Below are positions 41,034 to 50,137 of a stretch of DNA of 64,000 nucleotides, one piece after another; the stretch's first letter is position 1, and each line of letters begins with the position of its first letter. The notes under the pieces are model-generated. The model was not told where the DNA came from. It did not search any database and saw only the letters and a program-made list of their open reading frames with translations. The DNA is from Streptomyces sp. S.PNR 29 (GTDB taxonomy: Bacteria > Actinomycetota > Actinomycetes > Streptomycetales > Streptomycetaceae). Made by a program: the position numbers and the translations under genes. The DNA lies in assembly GCF_030386795.1 (NCBI RefSeq), contig NZ_JANUQM010000004.1, forward strand, positions 310,001 to 374,000, given 5' to 3'.

Positions 41034-42247
41034 CGCACCGCCCGACCGAGGAACCCGTGCGACCACACCCGGTGGAGGCCTGGAACGGCAGTCCGCCCGC
41101 ACCTGGCGACGTCGACCCGGCCGTCCTCGGTGCCCTGCTGCACCGGCACGGCTGGCAGCGCCGCGGCGGCGCCCCCGGACGCTACGGCCGCTGGACCCCG
41201 CCCGGACCGGGCGGGCGCGGCATGAGCCTGCTGGTGCCCGAGAGCCGTGCCTTCCCCGACAGCGACGACCTGCTCGGCGAGGCGCTTCTCGCCCTGTCCC
41301 GCAGCGGCACGCCCTCCGCGCGCGAGGTGCTGGTCGCCCTGGCCGTACCCAGCGACGAGATCCGCTGGTGGCGGGACGTCCCCACCGGACCGGCCGGTGC
41401 CGCGCCCTGGCCGGTCGAGGAGCAGTTGCGCACCGCCGCCCGCCGGATGCTGCTCGCCTCGGCCCTCGCCACCCGCGCGCGTGCGGGCTACTACGGTGCC
41501 CGGCACCGCCGCTCCGCCGCCGCGATGCTGGAGAACGCCCTGGTCGGGCCCGCCCCCGGCGGACGCCGGCTGACCGCGTTCCTGCCGGTCGCCGACGGGC
41601 GCCCGCTCGCCGTACGCCTCCACCAGGCCCTGTACGCCGCCCGCGAGGCCATCGACTACCAGCGGGCCACCGGTGGCACGGACGCCTTCGACACAGCCGT
41701 CGAGGCGGGCGTCAGTCATGAGCTCACCGAGGCCCTCGTCGCCCTCGTCCGCGGCACCGAGGGCGCCCGGATCGCCGTGGAGTGGGCCCCCGCGGCCGGA
41801 GTCCCCGAGGGCTGCGCGGCCTTGGCCGAGCCCGTCGAGTTCTCGCCCGGTGACCTGCCCGTCCTGCGCGAGGCCGGGGCCCGGTACCTGCGGGCCGAGC
41901 CCTCCGTGCCGGTGCGGATCACGGGCACGGTGGTACGGATGCGCAGATCGGGCCCGGGCGGCGCGGGCACCGTACGGCTGCGGGTGCTCGCCGGGGCCGA
42001 GGTGCCGCATGTACGCCTCAGCCTGGACGAGGAGGCCTACCGCATCGCCGGGCACGCGCACCTGGTCGGGCTGCCGGTGCGGGTGCGGGGACGGCTGGAG
42101 AGCCGGGGCGGCTTCCGCAGGCTCACCGAGGCTTCGGAGGTCGTGCCCGTGCAGGTCGACGACGCCGAGCGGGACCGGCTGATGAAGTCGCTCCAGGAGA
42201 CCGCCGAGATCACGGCCTTCTTCGAGGAGGCCTGCGGAGGGGACTGA
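41030..42247 (+). CDS. Hypothetical protein, partner of DUF4365 protein, 405 aa
   Basis: No family recognised. Three parts can be seen: an N-terminal region (residues about 30-60, [26 protein letters not shown]), a helical middle rich in Ala/Arg ([28 protein letters not shown]), and a C-terminal region about 290-385 that alternates beta strands ([44 protein letters not shown]) like a small OB-fold. The GTGA overlap with the DUF4365 gene suggests a two-protein unit. It ends 91 nt before thrS. Confidence 0.7.
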   Translation: MTHRPTEEPVRPHPVEAWNGSPPAPGDVDPAVLGALLHRHGWQRRGGAPGRYGRWTPPGPGGRGMSLLVPESRAFPDSDDLLGEALLALSRSGTPSAREVLVALAVPSDEIRWWRDVPTGPAGAAPWPVEEQLRTAARRMLLASALATRARAGYYGARHRRSAAAMLENALVGPAPGGRRLTAFLPVADGRPLAVRLHQALYAAREAIDYQRATGGTDAFDTAVEAGVSHELTEALVALVRGTEGARIAVEWAPAAGVPEGCAALAEPVEFSPGDLPVLREAGARYLRAEPSVPVRITGTVVRMRRSGPGGAGTVRLRVLAGAEVPHVRLSLDEEAYRIAGHAHLVGLPVRVRGRLESRGGFRRLTEASEVVPVQVDDAERDRLMKSLQETAEITAFFEEACGGD

Positions 42248-42338
42248 TTTCGCAGAGGGTGGTCCCGGGTCGGTACGATCCTTAGTCATGCGCGCGCTCC
42301 GGTATGGCGCCGCACCCACCTTCAGTCAGGAGAGACCG

Positions 42339-44318
42339 GTGTCAGACGTCCGTGTGATCATCCAACGCGATTCCGAGCGGGAAGAACGCGTGGTGACGAC
42401 GGGCACTACGGCCGCCGAGCTCTTCGCCGGCGAGCGCTCGATCATCGCGGCGCGCGTGGGCGGCGAGCTCAAGGACCTCAGCCACGAGCTCAAGGACGGC
42501 GAGACCGTCGAGGGCGTCGAGATCTCCTCCGAGGACGGCCTGAACATCCTGCGCCACTCCACGGCGCACGTCATGGCGCAGGCCGTGCAGGAGCTCTTCC
42601 CCGAGGCCAAGCTCGGCATCGGCCCGCCCGTCAAGGACGGCTTCTACTACGACTTCGACGTCAAGGAGCCGTTCACCCCCGAGGACCTCAAGCGCATCGA
42701 GAAGAAGATGCAGGAGATCCAGAAGCGGGGCCAGCGCTTCTCCCGTCGCGTCACCACCGACGAGGCCGCCCGCGAGGAGCTGGCGGAGGAGCCCTACAAG
42801 CTGGAGCTCATCGGCCTCAAGGGCAACGCCGCGCAGGCCGCCGACGGCGCCGACGCCGAGGTGGGCGGCGGTGAGCTGACCATCTACGACAACCTCGACG
42901 CCAAGACCGGCGAGCTGTGCTGGAAGGACCTGTGCCGGGGTCCGCACCTGCCGACCACCCGCACCATCCCCGCCTTCAAGCTGATGCGCTCGGCCGCCGC
43001 GTACTGGCGCGGCAGCGAGAAGAACCCGCAGCTCCAGCGCATCTACGGCACCGCCTGGCCGTCCAAGGACGAGCTGAAGGCCTACCTCGACTTCCTGGTC
43101 GAGGCCGAGAAGCGCGACCACCGCAAGCTCGGCGCCGAGCTGGACCTGTTCTCCTTCCCCGACGAGCTGGGTCCCGGCCTCGCGGTGTTCCACCCCAAGG
43201 GCGGCGTCATCCGCAAGGTCATGGAGGACTACTCGCGCAGGCAGCACGAGGTCTCCGGCTACGAGTTCGTGAACACCCCGCACATCTCGAAGGAGCACCT
43301 CTTCGAGATCTCCGGGCACCTGCCGCACTACGCGGACGGCATGTTCCCGCCCATCCAGTTCGACGAGCAGAACTACCGCCTCAAGGCGATGAACTGCCCG
43401 ATGCACAACCTGATCTTCAAGTCGCGCGGCCGTTCCTACCGCGAACTGCCGCTGCGTCTCTTCGAGTTCGGGACGGTGTACCGGTACGAGAAGTCGGGCG
43501 TGGTGCACGGGCTGACCCGTTCGCGCGGCTTCACCCAGGACGACTCGCACATCTACTGCACCAAGGAGCAGATGCCGCAGGAGCTCGACACGCTCCTGAC
43601 CTTCGTCCTCGACCTGCTGCGCGACTACGGCCTGCACGAGTTCGAGCTGGAGCTGTCCACCCGCGACGACTCCGACAAGTTCATCGGCTCGGACGAGGAC
43701 TGGGAGGAGGCCACCGAGGCCCTCCGGCAGGCCGCCGAGAAGCAGGACCTGCCGCTGGTCCCGGACCCGGGCGGTGCCGCCTACTACGGCCCGAAGATCT
43801 CCGTCCAGGCCAAGGACGCCATCGGCCGGTCCTGGCAGATGTCGACGATCCAGGTCGACTTCAACCAGCCCAAGCGGTTCGGCCTGGAGTACACCGCGGC
43901 GGACGGCTCCCGCCAGCAGCCCGTCATGATCCACCGGGCGCTGTTCGGCTCCATCGAGCGGTTCTTCGGCGTGCTGCTGGAGCACTACGCGGGCGCCTTC
44001 CCCGCCTGGCTGGCCCCCGTCCAGGCGCTGGGCATCCCGATCGGTGACGCGCACGTGCCGTACCTGCAGCAATTCGCCGACAAGGCCCGGGCGGCCGGTC
44101 TGCGGGTCGAGGTCGACTCCTCCTCCGACCGCATGCAGAAGAAGATCCGCAACGCCCAGAAGCAGAAGGTGCCCTTCATGGTCATCGCGGGCGACGAGGA
44201 CATGGCGAACGGCGCCGTCTCCTTCCGCTACCGCGACGGCTCCCAGGAGAACGGCATCCCCGTCGACGAGGCCATCGCGAAGATCCTCAAGGTCGTCGAG
44301 GAGCGGGCGCAGGTCTGA
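42339..44318 (+). CDS. thrS: Threonyl-tRNA synthetase, 659 aa
   Basis: Complete class II enzyme. TGS domain (residues about 1-65), the editing domain with [16 protein letters not shown] and [13 protein letters not shown], then the catalytic core: motif 1 around [29 protein letters not shown], motif 2 FRYE-like [29 protein letters not shown], motif 3 [23 protein letters not shown], and the C-terminal anticodon domain ending near [17 protein letters not shown] 42339 lies 5-6 nt after AGGAGAG. TACGAT (42274-42279) is a possible -10 box, which would put ATG 42288 near the transcript start in the same frame. No T-box could fit in the 91-nt leader. Confidence 0.97.
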   Translation: MSDVRVIIQRDSEREERVVTTGTTAAELFAGERSIIAARVGGELKDLSHELKDGETVEGVEISSEDGLNILRHSTAHVMAQAVQELFPEAKLGIGPPVKDGFYYDFDVKEPFTPEDLKRIEKKMQEIQKRGQRFSRRVTTDEAAREELAEEPYKLELIGLKGNAAQAADGADAEVGGGELTIYDNLDAKTGELCWKDLCRGPHLPTTRTIPAFKLMRSAAAYWRGSEKNPQLQRIYGTAWPSKDELKAYLDFLVEAEKRDHRKLGAELDLFSFPDELGPGLAVFHPKGGVIRKVMEDYSRRQHEVSGYEFVNTPHISKEHLFEISGHLPHYADGMFPPIQFDEQNYRLKAMNCPMHNLIFKSRGRSYRELPLRLFEFGTVYRYEKSGVVHGLTRSRGFTQDDSHIYCTKEQMPQELDTLLTFVLDLLRDYGLHEFELELSTRDDSDKFIGSDEDWEEATEALRQAAEKQDLPLVPDPGGAAYYGPKISVQAKDAIGRSWQMSTIQVDFNQPKRFGLEYTAADGSRQQPVMIHRALFGSIERFFGVLLEHYAGAFPAWLAPVQALGIPIGDAHVPYLQQFADKARAAGLRVEVDSSSDRMQKKIRNAQKQKVPFMVIAGDEDMANGAVSFRYRDGSQENGIPVDEAIAKILKVVEERAQV

Positions 44319-44333
44319 GCGGACGCCCCCCAG

Positions 44334-44360
44334 AAGGCCCCCGGCAGTTCCGGGGGCCTT
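44334..44360 (+). terminator. Terminator after thrS
   Basis: 11-bp stem AAGGCCCCCGG (44334-44344) with 44350-44360, loop CAGTT, followed by T-rich text. Confidence 0.88.
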
Positions 44361-44384
44361 TCTCCTTGCCCTGGCCGGACGCCA

Positions 44385-44390
44385 TATGCT
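44385..44390 (+). promoter_or_regulatory. -10 box TATGCT of the HIT gene (leaderless)
   Basis: TATGCT ends 6 nt before ATG 44397 and no ribosome site is present; the gene is probably transcribed from its own start codon. Confidence 0.6.
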
Positions 44391-44396
44391 GCACGC

Positions 44397-44945
44397 ATGA
44401 CGAGTGAGCCGGAGCAGCAGTTGGGAGTGGGGACGCAGGACGCGTTCCAGCGCCTGTGGACACCCCACCGGATGGCCTACATCCAGGGCGAGAACAAGCC
44501 GACCGGCCCGGGGGCCGACGACGGGTGCCCCTTCTGCTCCATCCCGGCCAAGTCCGACGAGGACGGACTGATCGTCAAGCGCGGCGAGCTGGTCTTCGCG
44601 GTGCTCAACCTGTATCCGTACACCGGCGGCCACCTGATGACCGTGCCGTACCGCCACGTCGCCGACTACACCGACCTCGACGAGGCGGAGACCGCCGAAC
44701 TCGCCGCGCTGACCAAGCAGGCGATGACGGCCCTGCGCGCCGCCTCCGGCGCCCACGGCTTCAACATCGGCATGAACCAGGGCACGGTCGCCGGCGCCGG
44801 CATCGCCGCCCACCTCCACCAGCACATCGTCCCGCGCTGGGGCGGGGACACGAACTTCATGCCGGTCGTCGGCCACACGAAGGTGCTGCCGCAGCTGCTG
44901 GCCGACACGAGGAAGATGCTGGCGGAAGCCTGGCCGACGGGCTGA
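44397..44945 (+). CDS. HIT-family diadenosine tetraphosphate phosphorylase-like enzyme, 182 aa
   Basis: HIT motif AAHLHQHIVPRWGGD (H-L-H-Q-H with catalytic central His) at about residues 137-151; CPFCSIPAK near the N terminus holds a Cys pair. The homologue at this place in mycobacteria, between thrS and pgsA, is an Ap4A phosphorylase, and position and length fit that role here. The gene is probably leaderless (TATGCT box). A repetitive extragenic element follows directly after the stop. Confidence 0.88.
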   Translation: MTSEPEQQLGVGTQDAFQRLWTPHRMAYIQGENKPTGPGADDGCPFCSIPAKSDEDGLIVKRGELVFAVLNLYPYTGGHLMTVPYRHVADYTDLDEAETAELAALTKQAMTALRAASGAHGFNIGMNQGTVAGAGIAAHLHQHIVPRWGGDTNFMPVVGHTKVLPQLLADTRKMLAEAWPTG

Positions 44946-45021
44946 GCGTGATCAGCCCGTCCGGCACTTGAGGACGAGGCCGTTCAGGCCGAAGCGGGGG
45001 TCTGGGGGCGCAGCCCCCAGG
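44945..45021. repeat. Streptomyces extragenic repeat with terminator hairpin
   Basis: The sequence from the HIT stop on (GATCAGCCCGTCCGGCACTT and on) matches an element I remember as frequent between Streptomyces genes. It ends in a hairpin CTGGGGGC (45002-45009) with GCCCCCAG (45013-45020), loop GCA, which can terminate both convergent genes. Confidence 0.7.
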
Positions 45022-45071
45022 ACCGGCCCTCCAGACCCACCCGCACGCACTCCCGCCCGACCGACGGAGGC

Positions 45072-46733
45072 CTACGCGTCGTAGACGTCGGCCTTCTTGG
45101 GCATCGGATCCTGCACAGCCGTGCTGAGGAACGCCGACCGCGTCCCGAACTTCTCCGTGTCCACGCCGTTCTCCTCCAGCACCTTGATCGCCGCCGCGTG
45201 CACCACCCGCAGCACCGGCGTCGCAGCGCGCAGCGCGTCGTCGGCCATGAAGCGGTGCCGCCAGGGCTGGTCGGCCCAGGCGTGCCGCAGACCGAACGGC
45301 TCCGGCAGGGCGATGGTGCCGCCGAGCCAGTTCAGCAACGGCGGATACCAGGTCAGCGGCGCCCGGACGGCGAGCCGCACCACCTCGTTGGTGGTGACCA
45401 GCGGCAGCTTCACCGTGCGCGTCTCCCACGGCTTGAACGACTTCGCGACCTCCTTCGACGGAGCCTCCGGCTTGGTCGTGAACAGCCCGTTCACGGGACC
45501 CAGCGCATGGCCGGTCACCTCGATCCGCAGGGTCGCGTGCAGCACGGTCACCGTGATCAGCATGGTGATGATCAACTGGCCGTCCCACAGCGTCCACTGG
45601 ACGCCCAGGTAGTGCCGGTCACCGGCGCCGAACTGCTGCTTGTTGCAGATGTCCTGTATGGCGTGCGGCTTGACCTGGAACGCCTCGACGTCCGTGCCCT
45701 CCGGCCGGGACACCGCCGCGGCGCCCTCCCCGATCGGCGTGACGATCCAGTGCCGTATCGACGGTGTGGGGAAGCCGCCGGTGTTCAGCGGGCCCCGCTC
45801 CAGCATCCGCAGCTGGTCGTGGACGGACCGGATGACGTCCCAGCTGCGGAACGGGTGGATCTCCCGGGTGGGGTCGGCGGGCACCAGGTCCTCGGCGAGC
45901 TGCCAGCTGCCCCAGCGCGTGCCCATGCCGAGTATGCCCTTGGGCCCGGCGTAGAAGACGGAGTTGGACTGCTGCTCGGCGCTGAGCTTGGCCAGTGACT
46001 GGCGCAGCTGCTCGGCCGCGGTCTCACCGGGGCCGGTCGGCACCGCCTCGGGCACCTTGGCGCCGACACTGCTGCCGGAGAGCAGGCTGTCCCAGCGCTC
46101 CCTGAGGTCCCGCGCCGTGCTCTCGCAGATCTGTTTGGCCCAGAACCAGCCGACGACGGGCATCACGACCGCCGCACGCGCGTACCACCCCCAGAAGCCG
46201 GTGAAGGGCATGCGGATCAGGAAGATCACGGCGAGGGCGCCGACGGCCACGAGCAGGGTCGTGCCCAGCGCGCCGGCCTGCTTGTTCTCCGACTTGGAGA
46301 CGGTGGTGCGGATCTGGAAGACCAGCAGCCAGACCAGCAGCCCCGGCAGGAACAGCAGCCCGCACAGCACCATGGCGGCGGACAGCTTGTTGTCACGCTC
46401 CCGGCGGATGCGGTTCGCCGCCAGGCAGTGCTCCACCACCACCAGCGGCTCGGTGCCGAAGGACTGGATCAGCGGCTTGCGGCCGCTGCCCAGCATGCGG
46501 TCCACCACCGCGCGGGAGAAGGCCTCGCCCAGGTTGGGCCGGAAGATGGTGGCCCAGGGCCGGCCGGGTTTGACGGTGGTCTGGTGCCATTCGTTGTCGG
46601 CCTTCTTGATGTCCTCCATCGGGCTGTCCCGGTAGGCCGCCGAGGCCAGCGCGACGGTCGCCGTCTGCCCCGCGTCGCCGGTGCGGGGCACCTGTGGCCC
46701 GAAGATGTCCGCGTAACCGTTCTCAACGGTCAT
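45072..46733 (-). CDS. Membrane protein with long cytosolic domains, 553 aa
   Basis: No function recognised. After about 125 hydrophilic residues come helices AMVLCGLLFLPGLLVWLLVF, LGTTLLVAVGALAVIFLI and WGWYARAAVVMPVVGWFWA, then a soluble part (about 215-400) with SVFYAGPKGILGMGTRWGSW, and a helix pair around IITMLITVTVLHATLRIEV. The last third has LPLVTTNEVVRLAVRAPLTWYP. The charged N-terminal segment AYRDSPMEDIKKADNEWH may be a docking site. ATG 46733 follows a G-rich site at short distance. Resembles large actinobacterial proteins of unknown function. It lies downstream of the EF-G-like gene on the same strand, 228 nt away. Confidence 0.8.
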   Translation of the reverse strand: MTVENGYADIFGPQVPRTGDAGQTATVALASAAYRDSPMEDIKKADNEWHQTTVKPGRPWATIFRPNLGEAFSRAVVDRMLGSGRKPLIQSFGTEPLVVVEHCLAANRIRRERDNKLSAAMVLCGLLFLPGLLVWLLVFQIRTTVSKSENKQAGALGTTLLVAVGALAVIFLIRMPFTGFWGWYARAAVVMPVVGWFWAKQICESTARDLRERWDSLLSGSSVGAKVPEAVPTGPGETAAEQLRQSLAKLSAEQQSNSVFYAGPKGILGMGTRWGSWQLAEDLVPADPTREIHPFRSWDVIRSVHDQLRMLERGPLNTGGFPTPSIRHWIVTPIGEGAAAVSRPEGTDVEAFQVKPHAIQDICNKQQFGAGDRHYLGVQWTLWDGQLIITMLITVTVLHATLRIEVTGHALGPVNGLFTTKPEAPSKEVAKSFKPWETRTVKLPLVTTNEVVRLAVRAPLTWYPPLLNWLGGTIALPEPFGLRHAWADQPWRHRFMADDALRAATPVLRVVHAAAIKVLEENGVDTEKFGTRSAFLSTAVQDPMPKKADVYDA

Positions 46734-46894
46734 TCCCGCCCCCGATCGCCCGCCATGCTCGCACCTGCGGCCTTCCCGACTTCCTGGCTCCGCACACCTG
46801 TTGATCAGGTCATCAGCGTATCCCCAGGCACCGACATCCCATCGGCGGACGGCCGAAGCCGCCCACCGAATCGGAGGGGCAGCGCTCCATGAAG

Positions 46895-46957
46895 GCCACT
46901 TCCGGGCGCCCGCACGCCACTTCCGGGCGCCCGCACGCCACTTGCGGGCGCCCGGAG
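46895..46957. repeat. Three 21-bp tandem repeats with GGGCGCCC palindromes
   Basis: Units begin at 46895, 46916 and 46937 (GCCACTTCCGGGCGCCCGCA, third with one change, C to G). Each holds the 8-bp palindrome GGGCGCCC. The block lies 4 nt beyond the stop of the EF-G-like gene and about 160 nt before the next start. Confidence 0.85.
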
Positions 46958-46961
46958 CCAA

Positions 46962-49160
46962 CTACGCGGACTCGCGCGCCTCTTCGCGCACCTTCTCCGC
47001 GATCTGCGGTGGCATCGGTTCGTGCCGTGCGTAGCGGCGGTTGAAGCGCGCGGTGCCGTGCGACAGGGAGCGCAGGTCGACGGCGTACCGGCCGATCTCG
47101 ATCTCGGGCACCTCGGCGCGCACCAGTGTCCGCCCGCCGGTCACCTGCTCGGTGCCGAGCACCCGGCCGCGCCGACCGGACAGGTCGCTCATCACGGCGC
47201 CCACGTAGTCGTCGCCGGTCAGCACGCTCACCTCCGCGACCGGCTCCAGCAGGTGGATCTTCGCGTCGGCCGCGGCCTCCCGCAGCGCGAGCGCGCCGGC
47301 CGTCTGGAAGGCGGCGTCGGAGGAGTCCACGGAGTGCGCCTTGCCGTCCAGCAGCGTGACCCGCACGTCGATGAGCGGGTAGCCCGCGGCGACGCCCTTG
47401 GCGGCCTGGGCCCGTACGCCCTTCTCGACCGACGGGATGAACTGCCGCGGCACGGCACCGCCGACGACCTTGTCCACGAACTCGATGCCCGAGCCGCCCG
47501 GCAGCGGCTCCACCTCGATCTCGCAGATGGCGTACTGCCCGTGTCCGCCGGACTGCTTGACATGACGGCCACGCCCCGCCGACCTGCCCGCGAACGTCTC
47601 CCGGAGGGAGACCTTGTGCGGTACGACGTCGACCTGGACGCCGTACCGGCTGCGCAGCCGCTCCAGGGCGACGTCCGCGTGGGCCTCGCCCAGGCACCAC
47701 AGGACCACCTGGTGGGTGTCCTGGTTCTGTTCCAGCCGCATCGTCGGATCCTCGGCGACCAGCCGGGCCAGGCCCTGCGAGAGCTTGTCCTCGTCCGGCT
47801 TGCTGTGCGCCTGGATGGCGAGCGGCAGCAGCGGGTCGGGCATCTCCCACGGCTCCATCAGGAGCGGGTCCTCCTTGGCCGACAGGGTGTCCCCGGTCTC
47901 CGCGCGGCTCAGCTTGGCCACGCACGCCAGATCGCCCGCGATCACGTGCGAGACCGGGCGCTGCTGCTTGCCGAACGGCGTGGACAGGGCGCCGATCCGC
48001 TCGTCGACGTCATGGTCCTCGTGGCCGCGGTCCGCGAGGCCGTGCCCGGAGACGTGGACCGTCTGGTCGGCGCGCAGGGTGCCGGAGAAGACGCGGATGA
48101 GCGAGAGCCGGCCGACGTACGGGTCGGAAGAGGTCTTCACGACCTCGGCGACCAGCGGCGCGTCGGGGTCGCACACCTTCAGCTCGCGCGGCTTGCCGTC
48201 GGGCGTGGTCACCCGGGGCGCCTCACCCTCCAGCGGCGTCGGGAACCCGCCGGTGATCAGCTCCAGCAGCTCCACCGTGCCGAGCCCCTGCCTGGCGCCC
48301 TCGGCCGCGGGGGCGGCGGCCAGGACGGGGTGGAAGACGCCGCGTGCGACGGCCCGCTCCAGATCCTGGACGAGCGTCTTGATGTCGACCTGCTCGCCGC
48401 CGAGGTAGCGGTCCATGAGGGTCTCGTCCTCGCTCTCCGAGATGATCCCCTCGATGAGCCGGTTGCGGGCCTCCTCGATCTGCGGCAGCTGGTCCGGGCC
48501 GGGGTCGGACTCCTTGCGCTCCCCGGACGCGTAGTCGAACAGCTTCTGCGACAGCAGCCCGATCAGGCCCGTCACGGGAGCGTGCCCGTCGGGTCCCTGC
48601 GGGCCGTGCAGGGGCAGGTACAGCGGCAGCACGGCGTCGGGGTCGTCCGCACCGAAGGCCTCCGCGCAGGTCCGTGTCATCTCCTCGAAGTCCGCCCGCG
48701 CGGCTTCCAGGTGCGTGATGACGATGGCCCGCGGCATGCCGACGGCCGCGCACTCCTCCCACACCATGCGGGTCGAGCCGTCCACGCCGTCGGAGGCGGA
48801 GACGACGAAAAGGGCCGCGTCCGCCGCTCGCAGACCGGCCCTGAGTTCACCGACGAAGTCGGCGTATCCGGGAGTGTCGAGTAGGTTGATCTTGATGCCG
48901 TCCCATTCGACCGGCACCAGGGAGAGCTGCACCGAGCGTTGCTGCCGGTGCTCGATCTCGTCGTAGTCGGAGACGGTGCCGCCGTCCTCCACGCGGCCCG
49001 CCCGGTTCACCGCTCCCGCCGTGAGGGCGAGAGCCTCCACCAGAGTCGTCTTGCCCGAACCGGAGTGGCCGACCAGCACCACGTTCCGTACGGACTGGGG
49101 GTGGTCGGCCGCCTGTGCCCTGCCGGCGGCTCCGGGGTGGGTGTGTGCCTTGTCGCCCAT
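46962..49160 (-). CDS. Elongation factor G-like protein EF-G2, 732 aa
   Basis: Full-length EF-G paralogue: GTPase domain (1-280), domains II-V to the end (AGDLACVAKLSRAETGDTL, EDPTMRLEQNQDTHQVVLWCLGEAHADV, EPVAEVSVLTGDDYVGAVMSDLSGRRG). G1 is intact (GHSGSGKTT, 31-39). The effector Thr region reads RSVQ instead of RGIT; G3 is DTPGY (95-99), with Tyr for the catalytic His; and G4 is THLE (149-152) where NKxD is expected. It probably binds nucleotide but cannot be a normal translocase. The mycobacterial counterpart FusA2/EFG2 is known to lack ribosome-dependent GTPase activity. ATG 49160 lies about 8 nt after GGGAGG. Confidence 0.92.
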   Translation of the reverse strand: MGDKAHTHPGAAGRAQAADHPQSVRNVVLVGHSGSGKTTLVEALALTAGAVNRAGRVEDGGTVSDYDEIEHRQQRSVQLSLVPVEWDGIKINLLDTPGYADFVGELRAGLRAADAALFVVSASDGVDGSTRMVWEECAAVGMPRAIVITHLEAARADFEEMTRTCAEAFGADDPDAVLPLYLPLHGPQGPDGHAPVTGLIGLLSQKLFDYASGERKESDPGPDQLPQIEEARNRLIEGIISESEDETLMDRYLGGEQVDIKTLVQDLERAVARGVFHPVLAAAPAAEGARQGLGTVELLELITGGFPTPLEGEAPRVTTPDGKPRELKVCDPDAPLVAEVVKTSSDPYVGRLSLIRVFSGTLRADQTVHVSGHGLADRGHEDHDVDERIGALSTPFGKQQRPVSHVIAGDLACVAKLSRAETGDTLSAKEDPLLMEPWEMPDPLLPLAIQAHSKPDEDKLSQGLARLVAEDPTMRLEQNQDTHQVVLWCLGEAHADVALERLRSRYGVQVDVVPHKVSLRETFAGRSAGRGRHVKQSGGHGQYAICEIEVEPLPGGSGIEFVDKVVGGAVPRQFIPSVEKGVRAQAAKGVAAGYPLIDVRVTLLDGKAHSVDSSDAAFQTAGALALREAAADAKIHLLEPVAEVSVLTGDDYVGAVMSDLSGRRGRVLGTEQVTGGRTLVRAEVPEIEIGRYAVDLRSLSHGTARFNRRYARHEPMPPQIAEKVREEARESA

Positions 49161-49435
49161 GATCCTGCCTCCCGTGCACGGTGAGGTCACTGTGGGCGCG
49201 GACACGCGGGGGCCGCTTGCGGGGCGGCTCCGGCGACGCCCGCGGTGTTCTTCGAGCTTTCCACTCCCGTCACGGTGCGTCCATACGAAGGACGCGATCG
49301 CGTCGTGACCCGGCCGCCGTCGGGCCGTGACAACGGCGTCCGGGTGCCCGGCCGTCGGCCACGCGCGCGCGTGGCTACGATGGGCCAGCCGGGGCCAGCA
49401 GGGGCCGTCCGGCGACACCGACCGTCGGGAAGGCC

Positions 49436-50137
49436 ATGCTGAACAAGTACGCGCGTGCTTTCTTCACGCGTGTCCTCACGCCGTTCGCCGCGTTTCTCAT
49501 CCGCAGGGGCGTCAGCCCCGACGCGGTCACGCTGATCGGCACCGCGGGTGTGATCGCGGGCGCGCTGGCCTTCTACCCCCGGGGCGAGTTCTTCTGGGGC
49601 ACGGTCGTGATCACGCTGTTCGTGTTCTCCGACCTCGTCGACGGCAACATGGCCCGCCAGCTCGGCCGCTCCAGCCGCTGGGGTGCCTTCCTGGACTCCA
49701 CGCTCGACCGGGTCGCCGACGGCGCGATCTTCGCGGGCTTCGCCCTGTGGTACGCGGGCGGCGGCGACGACCTGGTCCTGTGCGCCGTCTCGATCTTCTG
49801 CCTGGCCAGCGGCCAGGTGGTGTCGTACACCAAGGCCCGCGGCGAGTCGATCGGCCTGCCGGTCGCCGTCAACGGACTCGTCGAACGTGCCGAGCGCCTG
49901 GTGATCTCGCTGGTCGCCGCCGGTTTCGCCGGGATGCACAAGTTCGGAGTCCCGGGCATCCAGTACCTGCTCCCGATCGCCTTGTGGATCGTCGCCGTCG
50001 GCAGTCTCGTCACGCTGGTCCAGCGGGTCGTCACCGTCCGCCGGGAGTCCGCCGAGGCGGAGGCGGCCGAGGCCTCGTCCGCGCGGGAGAATGCTTCCGG
50101 GGAGAACGCCTCCCACGGGAGCGAGGCGGCGACATGA
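49436..50137 (+). CDS. pgsA: Phosphatidylinositol phosphate synthase (CDP-alcohol phosphatidyltransferase), 233 aa
   Basis: The CDP-alcohol motif is complete: DLVDGNMARQLGRSSRWGAF, then LDSTLDRVADG (D-x2-D-G-x2-A-R-x8-G-x3-D-x3-D), residues about 66-95. Five to six helices surround it. The enzyme joins CDP-diacylglycerol and inositol-1-phosphate to give phosphatidylinositol phosphate, first lipid step to PI and PI mannosides. Identity as the inositol enzyme rests on its coupling with the acyltransferase and pimA genes. TACGAT (49376-49381) is a likely -10 box. The 3' tail (Ala/Glu-rich) runs into the next gene with an ATGA overlap. Divergent from the EF-G2 gene by 275 nt. Confidence 0.93.
   Translation: MLNKYARAFFTRVLTPFAAFLIRRGVSPDAVTLIGTAGVIAGALAFYPRGEFFWGTVVITLFVFSDLVDGNMARQLGRSSRWGAFLDSTLDRVADGAIFAGFALWYAGGGDDLVLCAVSIFCLASGQVVSYTKARGESIGLPVAVNGLVERAERLVISLVAAGFAGMHKFGVPGIQYLLPIALWIVAVGSLVTLVQRVVTVRRESAEAEAAEASSARENASGENASHGSEAAT

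Noticed and set aside
42248-42338. T-box leader before thrS
   Set aside because: Only 91 nt are available and no T-box antiterminator sequence or specifier stem is seen.
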